17,240 nucleotides of DNA from an uncultured Lachnospiraceae bacterium (GTDB lineage Bacteria; Bacillota; Clostridia; Lachnospirales; Lachnospiraceae), in assembly GCA_937950565.1 (NCBI GenBank), contig CALFCS010000032.1, positions 1 through 17,240 on the forward strand. The letters run 5' to 3'. Positions 1 through 7,612 of this stretch are shown one piece after another. Below the pieces are notes generated by a model that searched no databases, was not told the origin of the DNA, and saw only the letters and a program-made list of their open reading frames with translations. The position numbers and the translations under genes were made by a program. Each line of letters opens with the position of its first letter. The stretch's first letter is position 1.

Positions 1-1267
1 GATATTTATCACGGATCAGCATTGCATGTTTTGCAGTATACATACAGCAGATTTTGGAGCAATAGCTCTTTCCTCTGCTATCGGAACATCTGCTTCCCAC
101 GCACTGGATAAATACCATTTCCTTCGGTGCTTTTCCATCGGACAGACGCTCTAAATGTCCTTTTGTAGGACCTGCCGCATTCATGATACGCTCCAGCTCC
201 AGAGATGTGATAACATCCTTGCTCTGGCTGTATGCATATTCATCATATTTATCAAGCTTAATCGTATCAAATCCGGTAGCAACTACGATTGCTCCATATT
301 TCTCTGTTACGATTTCATCCTTCTGTGTATAATCAATGGCTCCTGCCTGACATACCTTCTCGCAGAGTCCGCATTTTCCTGTCTTGAACTTAATACAGCT
401 CTCACGGTCAATAACCGGAACGTTCGGAATCGCCTGTGCAAACGGGGTATAGATAGCGCTGCGGTTATTCAGTCCGCGGTTAAACTCACTTGGAGCCTTC
501 TTAGACGGACATTTTTCCTGACACACACCGCATCCGGTACATTTGTCCATGTCTACGCTTCTTGCCTTCTTACGGATATCTACTGTAAAGTCTCCGACAA
601 ACCCGCTTACCTTCTCTACTTCACTATATGTATAAATATTAATTTTCTCATGGGCTGAAGCCTCTACCATCTTCGGCGTCAGGATACATGCGGAACAGTC
701 AAGTGTCGGGAATGTCTTATCAAGCTGTGACATCCTTCCTCCGATACTCGGGGTCTTCTCTACAATATCAACCTCATATCCTGCATCTGCAATATCCAGC
801 GCTGTCTGAATACCTGCGATACCGCCGCCGATAACGAGCGCTCTCTTTGTAACCCGGCTCTCGCCCGGCTTCAACGGAGCATTCAGATTCACCTTTGCAA
901 TCGCTGCTCTGGCAAGAATCACCGCCTTCTTCGTGGCTTCTTCCATATCCTTATGTATCCAGGAGCAATGCTCACGGATATTGGCAATCTCTACCATGTA
1001 TGGATTCAGACCCGCACGCTCTGCTGCTTTCCGGAACGTAGCTTCATGCATACGCGGGGAACAGGAACATACAACCATTCCCGTCAGACCTTTCTCCTGG
1101 ATAGCAGCCGCAATCTTCGCCTGTCCTGCTTCAGAACACATATACTGGTAGTCTTCGGCATGAACAACTCCCGGCTCCATAAGGGCCATTTCTACAACTT
1201 TCTTTACATCTACCGTTGCGGCAATATTACTTCCGCAATGACAGACAAATACTCCTATTCTCTGCAC
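1..1267 (-). CDS. hdrA: HdrA-like heterodisulfide reductase subunit A, FAD/iron-sulfur protein (partial, 3' end outside window)
   Basis: The first 422 residues are present; full-length HdrA is usually about 650. HdrA is the flavin-bearing core of soluble HdrABC complexes, where electrons are split or merged between ferredoxin, NADH or H2 modules and the HdrB active site. Visible motifs are an N-terminal VFVCHCGSNI stretch, an FAD-binding GGGIAG loop at residues 147-152, the HdrA-typical IGGRMSQLDKTFPTLDCSAC segment near 175-194, one ferredoxin-type cluster motif (C243, C246, C249, C253), a second (C291, C299, C302, C306), and the Cys-rich CSKICCMYTAKHA near 403-415. The start is GTG at 1267, with AGGAGG nine bases upstream inside the end of hdrC. 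An in-frame GTG at 1276 overlaps that ribosome binding site and is less likely. It is last in view of the ldh-hdrB-hdrC-hdrA operon. The family assignment is secure; electron donor and acceptor are unknown. Confidence 0.93.
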   Translation of the reverse strand, partial: MQRIGVFVCHCGSNIAATVDVKKVVEMALMEPGVVHAEDYQYMCSEAGQAKIAAAIQEKGLTGMVVCSCSPRMHEATFRKAAERAGLNPYMVEIANIREHCSWIHKDMEEATKKAVILARAAIAKVNLNAPLKPGESRVTKRALVIGGGIAGIQTALDIADAGYEVDIVEKTPSIGGRMSQLDKTFPTLDCSACILTPKMVEASAHEKINIYTYSEVEKVSGFVGDFTVDIRKKARSVDMDKCTGCGVCQEKCPSKKAPSEFNRGLNNRSAIYTPFAQAIPNVPVIDRESCIKFKTGKCGLCEKVCQAGAIDYTQKDEIVTEKYGAIVVATGFDTIKLDKYDEYAYSQSKDVITSLELERIMNAAGPTKGHLERLSDGKAPKEMVFIQCVGSRCSDSRGKSYCSKICCMYTAKHAMLIRDKY

Positions 1268-1272
1268 CTGAC

Positions 1273-1662
1273 TCACCTCCTGTATCTTCTGAATGCACTA
1301 ACCAACAGTTGCTGCGGAAGCTCCGGATCAAGAAGCTCCGGTATCTCATCTGCCAACAGATAATCCTGTCCCTTCTGACGCACCACAATCTGACGTGCGG
1401 CATCGATCAGTTTTCCCGGTTTTACATCACGCGGACATCTTTCCACACATGCAAAGCAGGAAAGACATTTCCAAAGTGACTTCGAATTCACCAGACTTTC
1501 AATATCTTCATTAATAACATAAGACACAAACTGATGTGGCTTAATATCCATTTCATTGTAAGACGGACATGAGGCTGAGCATTTTCCGCATTTCATACAC
1601 TTCAGTGGATTGACACCGCTGATCTCTTTGATTAATTCTGCCTGCTTTTTCTCAGAACTCAT
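1273..1662 (-). CDS. hdrC: HdrC-like heterodisulfide reductase subunit C, 2x[4Fe-4S] protein
   Basis: This 129-residue protein is a small electron-transfer subunit that relays electrons from HdrA to HdrB. Two cysteine motifs stand out: CMKCGKCSASCP (C22, C25, C28, C32) and CLSCFACVERCPRDVKP (C66, C69, C72, C76). Each has the spacing for a cubane cluster. The region after residue 90 is short and ends in basic residues, so the protein is smaller than the roughly 180-residue methanogen HdrC. The ATG at 1662 overlaps the hdrB stop codon in an ATGA junction, indicating translational coupling, and the hdrA ribosome binding site lies within its last codons. The order B-C-A in one operon is a classic HdrABC arrangement. 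A generic 4Fe-4S subunit of a related CCG-domain oxidoreductase is the alternative, but hdrA next door favours HdrC. Confidence 0.92.
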   Translation of the reverse strand: MSSEKKQAELIKEISGVNPLKCMKCGKCSASCPSYNEMDIKPHQFVSYVINEDIESLVNSKSLWKCLSCFACVERCPRDVKPGKLIDAARQIVVRQKGQDYLLADEIPELLDPELPQQLLVSAFRRYRR

Positions 1663-2462
1663 GCTTCCACCTCCTCTTTCACTCCAAGGGCTTCTGCCAG
1701 AAGCTCTGTAAAGTAATATACAGGAAGCTTTGCGCCCTCACTGTTATTCAGATTATACAGACAGAGCGGACAGGCGGTAATCAGCATTTCCGCACCAAAT
1801 CCTTCTGCGCTGTCCATAATCTTTGCGCACATATTTTTTGACATTTCTTTTTCTTTCAGCGATATGTATCCGCCACAGCACTCATTGCGGTACGGATATA
1901 CAACCGGTTCTGCACCGATCGCACGGATAAAATCTTCAATAATCGTCGGGTTCTCCGGATCATCAAAGCTCATAATATTTCCCGGACGGAGCAGAAGGCA
2001 GCCATAATAAGCTCCAATCTTCTTCCCTGTCAAAGGATTTACAACTTTTTTCTTTAATTCATCAAATCCAACACGGTCGCGAAGCACTTCCAGATAATGG
2101 AGAACAGTTGTCTCTCCCGCATAAGGCTCTTCCAGCTCCATGTAATTGTTGGCTCTGGTGCGAATGTCTTCTACGTTCTTCATATCATCATTGACTCTTT
2201 TGATCACATGATGACAGGCAGAACACAAGGTTACGAGATCCTGTCCCTTTTCTTTTGCATCATTCAGAGCTCTTACGGAAGATAATTTTGTAGCAATCTC
2301 GTCAGAGCCAAGCGGATACACACCGCCGCAGCACTGCCAGTCCTCAATCTCTTCCAGCTCAAATCCCAGCGCCTTCGCGGAGGCTCTGGCATAAGCATCC
2401 AGCTCTTTTGCCTTTGTTCTCAAAGTGCATCCCGGATAATAACTGTACTTCATTGCTTTCAT
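1659..2462 (-). CDS. hdrB: HdrB-like heterodisulfide reductase subunit B, CCG-domain protein
   Basis: HdrB is the catalytic subunit of HdrABC; in methanogens it holds two non-cubane [4Fe-4S] clusters that reduce a disulfide. Both CCG domains are complete in this 267-residue protein: C12, C44-C45, C80 and C83 in the first half, and C155, C195-C196, C231 and C234 in the second, matching the C-x(n)-CCG-x(n)-CxxC pattern. I chose the ATG at 2462 (MKAMKYSYYPGC) because a GAAAGGAT ribosome binding site sits just upstream; a longer frame reaching 2510 would run into the ldh stop region and add an unlikely N-terminus. The gene follows ldh by 28 bases and is coupled to hdrC by a 4-base overlap. Bacteria of this group do not make coenzyme M or B, so the physiological acceptor is not known. 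It could be a thiol/disulfide protein, a low-molecular-weight disulfide or another acceptor. Confidence 0.92.
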   Translation of the reverse strand: MKAMKYSYYPGCTLRTKAKELDAYARASAKALGFELEEIEDWQCCGGVYPLGSDEIATKLSSVRALNDAKEKGQDLVTLCSACHHVIKRVNDDMKNVEDIRTRANNYMELEEPYAGETTVLHYLEVLRDRVGFDELKKKVVNPLTGKKIGAYYGCLLLRPGNIMSFDDPENPTIIEDFIRAIGAEPVVYPYRNECCGGYISLKEKEMSKNMCAKIMDSAEGFGAEMLITACPLCLYNLNNSEGAKLPVYYFTELLAEALGVKEEVEA

Positions 2463-2490
2463 TATCCTTTCTTTTTTAAATATATTTGTA

Positions 2491-3438
2491 TTATAACTCA
2501 ATCTGAGCAATTACCTCTTTCAGTGCATCTGCACTTGCCTTTAACTTCTCAACTTCTTCCTCTGTCAGCTTCATCGGAATCTTGCCCTGGATACCATTTG
2601 GTCCTACAAGCGTCAGTGTACTTAAGCATACGTCTTCAATTCCATACTCTCCATGCATCATAGAAGATACAGTAGAAACAGACTCAGTTGCTGCCAAAAG
2701 GATATTACATAATCTGCATACCGCTCTTGATACGGCATAGAAGGTTGCTCCCTTATTTGCAATAATCTTTCCACCGGATTTCTGTACGTATCTGAGCATT
2801 GCTTCCTTATCAAGCGTCTCAACCTTTTTACCTAATCCCGGTGCCATCTCACAATACTCATCTACCGTTACACCTGCAATTCTTGCACAAGACCACGGAA
2901 TAAAGGAAGTATCTCCATGCTCGCCAAATACATATGCATGAATATTTCTCTGTGCCACTTCAAAATGCTCGGAAAGACCGCAGCGCAGACGTGCAGAATC
3001 CAGAACGGTTCCGGAACCAATTACCTGGTTCTCTGGAAGACCTGAAATCTTCGTAAACACATATGTCATGATATCCACCGGATTACTTACTATAATATAA
3101 AGCGCATTCGGAGCCGCCTTAACAATCTCCGGTGTAATACTCTTCAGAATGTCAACATTCGTCTGTGTCAGCTCAATTCTTGTCTGACCCGGCTTACGGG
3201 CAATTCCAGAAGTGATAATTACGATATCAGAATCCGCTGCATCTTCATAATCTCCTGCTGTAATAGATATTGGATCACGGAAACAGGTTCCCTGCTCGAT
3301 ATCCATTACTTCTCCTTCCACTTTCTCCTTGTTGATATCGATCAGCACAAGTTCTGATGCAATATCCTGTCCGGAAAGTGTGTACGCAATTGTTGATCCT
3401 ACGCTTCCAGCGCCGATGATTGTAATTTTACTACTCAT
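2491..3438 (-). CDS. ldh: L-lactate/malate dehydrogenase family protein (annotated as LDH, Arg at the specificity position)
   Basis: This is a 315-residue NAD-dependent 2-hydroxyacid dehydrogenase of the LDH/MDH superfamily, normally interconverting pyruvate and L-lactate in the cytosol. Seen directly: the Rossmann GAGSVGS loop at residues 9-15; Asp34, which favours NAD over NADP; the substrate loop ARKPGQTR at 80-87, with the catalytic Arg equivalent at R87; the LDSARLR block with D147 and R150; and the catalytic His in GEHGD (H174). The GSGTVLDSAR and GEHGDTSFIPWS segments look like LDH. The residue before KPG, which is Gln102 in classical LDH, is Arg81 here, as in malate dehydrogenases, so substrate preference is uncertain. 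The ATG at 3438 follows AAAGGAG. It is first gene of the operon with hdrBCA and sits behind a promoter with a Rex-type operator. Confidence 0.88.
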   Translation of the reverse strand: MSSKITIIGAGSVGSTIAYTLSGQDIASELVLIDINKEKVEGEVMDIEQGTCFRDPISITAGDYEDAADSDIVIITSGIARKPGQTRIELTQTNVDILKSITPEIVKAAPNALYIIVSNPVDIMTYVFTKISGLPENQVIGSGTVLDSARLRCGLSEHFEVAQRNIHAYVFGEHGDTSFIPWSCARIAGVTVDEYCEMAPGLGKKVETLDKEAMLRYVQKSGGKIIANKGATFYAVSRAVCRLCNILLAATESVSTVSSMMHGEYGIEDVCLSTLTLVGPNGIQGKIPMKLTEEEVEKLKASADALKEVIAQIEL

Positions 3439-3447
3439 AATGCTTTT

Positions 3448-3454
3448 CTCCTTT
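3448..3454 (-). promoter_or_regulatory. Ribosome binding site of ldh
   Basis: AAAGGAG reads on the minus strand nine bases before the ldh ATG. The second Rex-like box ends just upstream of it, so a protein bound there would lie beside the translation start region. Confidence 0.8.
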
Positions 3455-3456
3455 AA

Positions 3457-3474
3457 TCGTTATTCATTTAACAA
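3457..3474 (-). promoter_or_regulatory. Second Rex-like operator in the ldh leader
   Basis: The minus strand reads TTGTTAAATGAATAACGA. Against the Rex consensus TTGTTAA-N4-TTAACAA the left half is perfect and the right half matches five of seven positions. It lies in the transcribed leader about 111 bases downstream of the stronger site, centre to centre. It may be an auxiliary site or a chance match in AT-rich DNA. Confidence 0.4.
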
Positions 3475-3556
3475 CCAGTATCTAAAAAAATGGAACCTCT
3501 GTATATATGTAAAAACATTCAATTTTCATAAATACAATTCCGGCTCCGCATCTGTC

Positions 3557-3585
3557 ATAATAGCACATTGTTAATAAAATAACAA
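3557..3585 (-). promoter_or_regulatory. Promoter of the ldh-hdrBCA operon
   Basis: On the minus strand a TTGTTA -35 (3585-3580) and a TATTAT -10 (3562-3557) are separated by exactly 17 bases. Transcription would start near 3550, giving a leader of about 110 bases before ldh. The pyrD stop codon is only 17 bases upstream of the -35, and I see no terminator between them, so some read-through from the pyr genes is possible. Confidence 0.7.
3568..3585 (-). promoter_or_regulatory. Rex-type redox operator overlapping the ldh promoter
   Basis: The minus strand reads TTGTTATTTTATTAACAA, an inverted repeat TTGTTA-N6-TAACAA. It matches 13 of the 14 defined positions of the Rex box TTGTTAA-N4-TTAACAA. 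It covers the -35 hexamer and most of the spacer, the place where a repressor blocks RNA polymerase. Rex is the repressor of Gram-positive fermentative bacteria that releases DNA when NADH/NAD+ is high, and ldh is a known target class. The rex gene itself is not in this window. Confidence 0.75.
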
Positions 3586-3601
3586 CCTTTTTTTCAATTT
3601 T

Positions 3602-4516
3602 TTACTCTACAGTTCCTATAATATCTGCAACGCTCTCAAAACCATGTTTTTGCAGATACTTTTCAATCCCGCAGACAATTTCTTCGGACACGCAAGGATT
3701 GTAAAAATTAGCGGTTCCGACAGAAACAGCTCCTGCCCCTGCAAGCAGCATCTCAATGGCATCTTCTGCGCACGCAATCCCTCCCATGCCGATAACCGGA
3801 ACTTTCACGGCATGTGCCGCTTCGTATACCATACGTACGGCAACCGGATGAATCGCTGGTCCGGATAATCCTCCGGTCTTATTCGCAAGGACAAATCTTC
3901 TTCTGTCCACATCAATCTTCATGCCTGTCAGTGTATTAATCAGCGACACTGCATCCGCACCGCCTGCCTCTACCGCCTTTGCCATCTCTGCAATACTGGT
4001 CACATTCGGACTGAGCTTCATGATTACCGGCTGCTTTGCATATTGTTTCACTGCTTTTGTAATCTTCTCGGCAGCTTTCGGGTTCTGGCCGAAAGCAATG
4101 CCTCCTTCCTTTACATTCGGACAGGAAATATTAATCTCCAGCATATCCACATCCTCACAGGACAGCCGCTCGACAACCTCACAATAATCCTCCTCTGATC
4201 TTCCACACACATTTACGATAATTTTTGTATCATACTGTCTGAGAAACGGAATATCTCTCTTTACAAAAAGGTCAATTCCAGGATTCTGCAGTCCTACCGC
4301 ATTCATCATACCCGCACAGGTTTCCGCTACCCGGGGAGTCGGATTCCCTTCCCATGGAACATTAGCTACTCCTTTGGTTGTCACAGCGCCCAGCTTATTC
4401 AGATCAACAAAGTCTGCAAATTCTGCGCCGGAGCCAAAGGTTCCAGATGCCACTGTCACCGGATTCTTCCATTCTACACCGGCAATATTCACACGCATAT
4501 CCACTTTTCTATCCAT
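3602..4516 (-). CDS. pyrD: Dihydroorotate dehydrogenase, class 1B catalytic subunit
   Basis: This 304-residue protein oxidises dihydroorotate to orotate, the fourth step of de novo UMP synthesis, and passes electrons through FMN to its partner PyrK and on to NAD+. Visible marks are the N-terminal NPVTVASGTFGSG segment, MNAVGLQNPG near residues 71-80, the NISCPNVKEGG motif whose Cys132 is the class 1B catalytic base, KLSPNVT, SGPAIHPVAVR, and the C-terminal FMN-phosphate glycines (GMGGI, AGAGAVSVGTA). The ATG at 4516 (MDRKVDMRVNIAG) lies one base after the pyrK stop and is preceded by GGAGGT in the last pyrK codons. The frame stays open to 4555, but that overlap with pyrK has no family support. 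Tight linkage to pyrK confirms class 1B rather than the fumarate-linked 1A type. Confidence 0.95.
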   Translation of the reverse strand: MDRKVDMRVNIAGVEWKNPVTVASGTFGSGAEFADFVDLNKLGAVTTKGVANVPWEGNPTPRVAETCAGMMNAVGLQNPGIDLFVKRDIPFLRQYDTKIIVNVCGRSEEDYCEVVERLSCEDVDMLEINISCPNVKEGGIAFGQNPKAAEKITKAVKQYAKQPVIMKLSPNVTSIAEMAKAVEAGGADAVSLINTLTGMKIDVDRRRFVLANKTGGLSGPAIHPVAVRMVYEAAHAVKVPVIGMGGIACAEDAIEMLLAGAGAVSVGTANFYNPCVSEEIVCGIEKYLQKHGFESVADIIGTVE

Positions 4517-4517
4517 C

Positions 4518-5303
4518 TTACAGTTCCACCTCCGCAGCCGCAAATACCGGACCATCCTTGCAGATCCGCTTATTGTTTACATTACTGTGACTGTCTTTCT
4601 CCTTTGTCTTACAGACACATCCAAGACATGCCCCGATTCCACATGCCATTCTCTCTTCCAGAGATATATAGCATTCGATATGTTTTTCCTCGGCATACTG
4701 CTTCACAGCCCGGAGCATAGGGGTCGGTCCACACGCATAAATAATCTCTGCACTTAATCCGTTTTCCCGGACTGCATCCAGGACATTCCCCTTTGTTCCT
4801 ACGCTTCCATCCTCTGTAGAAATGTACAGTGTGCCATTTGCCTCAAACTCTTCTTTTAGAAATGTCGCCTTATCCCTGTATCCTGCAATCACCTGTCTGT
4901 CTGCAAAATCCAGCTGCTTTGCAAGCTCCAGAATCGGCGGCACGCCAATCCCTCCTCCCATCAAGAATACCTTTTTTCCTTTTGCCTTTTCCAATGGAAA
5001 ACCATTTCCAAGTGGTCCGATAACAAAAAGAGTATCATCCGCTTTCATCTCTGAAAACTGTCTGGTCCCTGTATTTTCGCCGGTTACACGATACACAACC
5101 CGAAGTGCGTGTTTGCCCGCGTCAATCTCACAGATACTAATCGGTCTTGGAAGCAGTTTACTATTGTCATTCGTATACATAGACAGAAACTGTCCCGGTT
5201 TTGCTGTGTCTGCCGCCTCTGTCCTGATCCACATACTATAAATGCCGTCCGCCAGCATTTCCTGGGATAACACTGTCACCAGTTCTTTTCTTCTGTTTGC
5301 CAT
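4518..5303 (-). CDS. pyrK: Dihydroorotate dehydrogenase electron-transfer subunit (FAD, 2Fe-2S)
   Basis: PyrK pairs with PyrD to form the NAD+-linked class 1B enzyme, carrying electrons from FMN through a [2Fe-2S] cluster and FAD to NAD+. The 261-residue sequence has the ferredoxin-reductase layout: an FAD-binding beta barrel with RPIS at residues 53-56, a nucleotide-binding GGGIGVPP loop at 117-123, YACGPTPML at 189-197, and a C-terminal [2Fe-2S] site with CGIGACLGC (C221, C226, C229) and RICKDGPVF (C248). C231 is an additional cysteine next to the cluster. The ATG at 5303 has only a modest ribosome binding site: GGGAG is 13 bases away, with a weak ACAGG closer. It lies 48 bases after pyrF and one base before pyrD, with no terminator in either gap. 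Confidence 0.95.
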   Translation of the reverse strand: MANRRKELVTVLSQEMLADGIYSMWIRTEAADTAKPGQFLSMYTNDNSKLLPRPISICEIDAGKHALRVVYRVTGENTGTRQFSEMKADDTLFVIGPLGNGFPLEKAKGKKVFLMGGGIGVPPILELAKQLDFADRQVIAGYRDKATFLKEEFEANGTLYISTEDGSVGTKGNVLDAVRENGLSAEIIYACGPTPMLRAVKQYAEEKHIECYISLEERMACGIGACLGCVCKTKEKDSHSNVNNKRICKDGPVFAAAEVEL

Positions 5304-5351
5304 AGCCTGTCATTTTCTCCCGTATTTTTTCTTTCCATATTATTACATCCG

Positions 5352-6278
5352 TTATCTGTTCTTTAGCGCCCCGCTTATATCTGCTATCATATCTTCTACT
5401 GCGGCTCTGGATGCCTCGCCAAAATTCTCGGCCCCGAACCCGGCATATTTTTCCTGCTTGTACGCCGCAATAATTCCACGGGAAGAATTCACAATCGCAC
5501 CTAATCCATCTTCATTAAAGAAAGGAACCAGATCTGCGCCTTTTCCTCCCTGCGCTCCATACCCCGGCACAAGAATATAAGCCTTCGGCATAATTTTTCG
5601 AAGTGTTCTGCCCATCTCCGGATAAGTTGCTCCTACAACGGCTCCTACATAACTGTAGGCATCACCCATCACTTCCTCACCCCATGCGGCAACCTTCTCA
5701 CCTACCAATTCATAAAGCGGTCTTCCGTCAATCTGTCTGTCCTGGAATTCCCCGCTGGATGGATTGGATGTTTTCACAAGTACAAAGATTCCTTTTTTCT
5801 CTTTCTTACATACATCAAGAAATGGATTGACTCCATCTGAGCCAAGATAAGGATTTACCGTCACAAAATCTTCATCAAACGGTACGTAAGACTTACTGCC
5901 CACCTGAACTCTTCCGATGTGTCCCGCAGCGTATGCCGCAGATGTAGAACCGATGTCCCCGCGCTTAATATCGCCAATCACAATCAGCCCCTTCTCCTTG
6001 CAATAATCAACCGTTTTCTTAAATGCTGCAAGTCCCGGAATCCCAAACTGCTCATACATGGCAATCTGAGGCTTTACCGCCGGAATCAAATCATAAGTCT
6101 TGTCTACAATTTCCTTATTGAACTGCCAGACAGCTTCCGCAGCGCCCTCCAGCGTCTCCCCATATTCCGCAAAAGCTTGTCTTTGTACCTGCTCAGGAAT
6201 ATAATTCAGCATCGGGTCCAGCCCGACAACAATCGGTGCGCCTGTTTTTTTGATTTTCTCAACTAACTGGTTAATCAC
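5352..6278 (-). CDS. pyrF: Orotidine 5'-phosphate decarboxylase, long (type 2) form
   Basis: PyrF converts orotidine 5'-phosphate to UMP, the last step of de novo synthesis. The protein is about 308 residues, the length of the long bacterial subfamily rather than the roughly 230-residue form. The active-site signature DIKRGDIGS supplies D103, K105 and D108 of the catalytic charge network. VGLDPM near residues 18-23 and the C-terminal PGYGAQGG phosphate-binding segment and NSSRGI motif are also family marks. The start is not trivial. An ATG at 6287 directly abuts AGGAGG with zero spacing. The GTG at 6278 has nine bases of spacing and gives MINQLVEKIKKTGAPIVVGLDP, which fits family N-termini. 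I therefore prefer GTG. It sits between pyrC and pyrK. Confidence 0.93.
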   Translation of the reverse strand: MINQLVEKIKKTGAPIVVGLDPMLNYIPEQVQRQAFAEYGETLEGAAEAVWQFNKEIVDKTYDLIPAVKPQIAMYEQFGIPGLAAFKKTVDYCKEKGLIVIGDIKRGDIGSTSAAYAAGHIGRVQVGSKSYVPFDEDFVTVNPYLGSDGVNPFLDVCKKEKKGIFVLVKTSNPSSGEFQDRQIDGRPLYELVGEKVAAWGEEVMGDAYSYVGAVVGATYPEMGRTLRKIMPKAYILVPGYGAQGGKGADLVPFFNEDGLGAIVNSSRGIIAAYKQEKYAGFGAENFGEASRAAVEDMIADISGALKNR

Positions 6279-6287
6279 TTCTCTCAT

Positions 6288-6293
6288 CCTCCT
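6288..6293 (-). promoter_or_regulatory. Ribosome binding site deciding the pyrF start
   Basis: AGGAGG on the minus strand touches the ATG at 6287 directly, which is too close for initiation. It is nine bases from the in-frame GTG at 6278, so the GTG start is favoured. Confidence 0.6.
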
Positions 6294-6303
6294 GTTCTCT
6301 CAT

Positions 6304-7581
6304 CTATCTTTCGTATACTACATTCCCGGACACAAGCGTGTATGCTACTTCACCACTCACTTTATATCCGTCAAAAGGTGTGTTCCTTCCCTTTGATGCA
6401 AATGTATTCTTATCAATGTTATATTCTCTGGCCGGGTCAAAAATGACAAGATCGGCAATCTTTCCTTCCGACACGGAACCTTTCTCTTCAAGTCCTAAAA
6501 TTTTTGCCGGATTGTAGCTCATCTTCTCTGCCATATCCATGATACTTAAGATTCCCGGCTTCACAAGGGCTGTGTACGTAAGCGCTGCTGAAGTCTCAAG
6601 CCCTACAATACCAAATGCCGCCTGCGCCATAGATTTATTTTTTCCCTCTGCTGCATGTGGCGCATGGTCAGTCGAGATGACATCCATAATTCCACTCCTA
6701 AGCCCCTGTCTCAAAGCCTCCACATCCGCTTTGCTTCTAAGAGGCGGATTCATCTTATAATTTCCGTCATCCTCCGGTATATCATCCGATGACAGAATAA
6801 AATGATGCGGACACACCTCCGCCGTCACAGGCAGCCCCTCTTCTTTGGCAAGCTTTACCATCTTTACGCTGTCTTCAGTAGAACAATGGCACAGATGAAG
6901 CCTCACTCCGGTCTCCTTTGCAAGCAGGATATCCCTTGCCACAATTACATCCTCCACCGAATTTGTGATTCCCTTAAGGCCCATCCGCTTTGCATTTTCA
7001 TCCGCATTCATGACTCCGCCTTCTACCATCGTAATATCTTCACAATGGGCAAACACGGCAATCCCGCATTCCTTTGCAGCCTTCATTCCTTTTCTGTAAA
7101 GAGATGCGTTCATTACCGACTTTCCGTCCTCGCTGACTGCGTGGCATCCGGCCTGCGCCATCCCCCGGATATCTGCCAGTTCCTCTCCAAGCTGTCCTTT
7201 CGTCACAGCCCCAAGCTGGATAACATTTGTAAGTGATTCCTTTTTCTGTCTCTCATGAACGGATGCAACCTTCTCATTCGTATCAATGACCGGTTTTGTA
7301 TTCGGCATAGCACATACTGTGGTCACGCCACCCTTTACAGCCGCCTTTCCCCCGGTTTCCAATGTCTCCTTATATTCCAGCCCCGGATCCCGGAAATGCA
7401 CATGCAGATCAATAAATCCCGGCATCACATAACAGCCCGCCGCATCAATCACTTTGTCTGCCTGCTCTGTAATCTGCTCTGCTACCCTTTTAATTCTATC
7501 GCCCTCGACCAGAACATCGCTTCTTTCATCTTTCCCTGTCAGAGGGTCGACCACATGCCCGTTTTGAATTAAGATTTTCAT
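6304..7581 (-). CDS. pyrC: Dihydroorotase, type I
   Basis: PyrC cyclises N-carbamoyl-aspartate to dihydroorotate, the third step of pyrimidine synthesis, in the amidohydrolase TIM-barrel fold with a binuclear zinc site. At 425 residues it has the usual length of stand-alone bacterial type I enzymes. Metal and catalytic residues are all visible: H60 and H62 in DLHVHFRDPG, D152 in SEDGKSV, H179 in FAHCED, H232 in LHLCHCS, and D305 in STDHAPH. The start ATG at 7581 follows AAAGGAT. It is the first gene of the pyrC-pyrF-pyrK-pyrD run and lies only 31 bases after the S41 protease gene. I see no terminator, promoter or PyrR-type attenuator in that gap. Confidence 0.96.
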   Translation of the reverse strand: MKILIQNGHVVDPLTGKDERSDVLVEGDRIKRVAEQITEQADKVIDAAGCYVMPGFIDLHVHFRDPGLEYKETLETGGKAAVKGGVTTVCAMPNTKPVIDTNEKVASVHERQKKESLTNVIQLGAVTKGQLGEELADIRGMAQAGCHAVSEDGKSVMNASLYRKGMKAAKECGIAVFAHCEDITMVEGGVMNADENAKRMGLKGITNSVEDVIVARDILLAKETGVRLHLCHCSTEDSVKMVKLAKEEGLPVTAEVCPHHFILSSDDIPEDDGNYKMNPPLRSKADVEALRQGLRSGIMDVISTDHAPHAAEGKNKSMAQAAFGIVGLETSAALTYTALVKPGILSIMDMAEKMSYNPAKILGLEEKGSVSEGKIADLVIFDPAREYNIDKNTFASKGRNTPFDGYKVSGEVAYTLVSGNVVYER

Positions 7582-7612
7582 TTTTCCGTATCCTTTCTAT
7601 CACTGCTTTCTG

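Noticed and set aside
155..658. A 167-codon frame on the plus strand opposite hdrA
   Set aside because: HdrA motifs (FAD loop, ferredoxin cysteines) fully account for the minus strand here, and the plus frame has no family features.
2463..2510. A longer hdrB reading frame starting at 2510
   Set aside because: It overlaps the ldh stop region, adds an N-terminus not typical of HdrB, and lacks a ribosome binding site, while ATG 2462 has one.
3568..3601. The TTGTTA/TAACAA inverted repeat as a terminator for pyrD
   Set aside because: The stem is short and AT-only and no U tract follows; it fits a protein-binding operator over the promoter much better.
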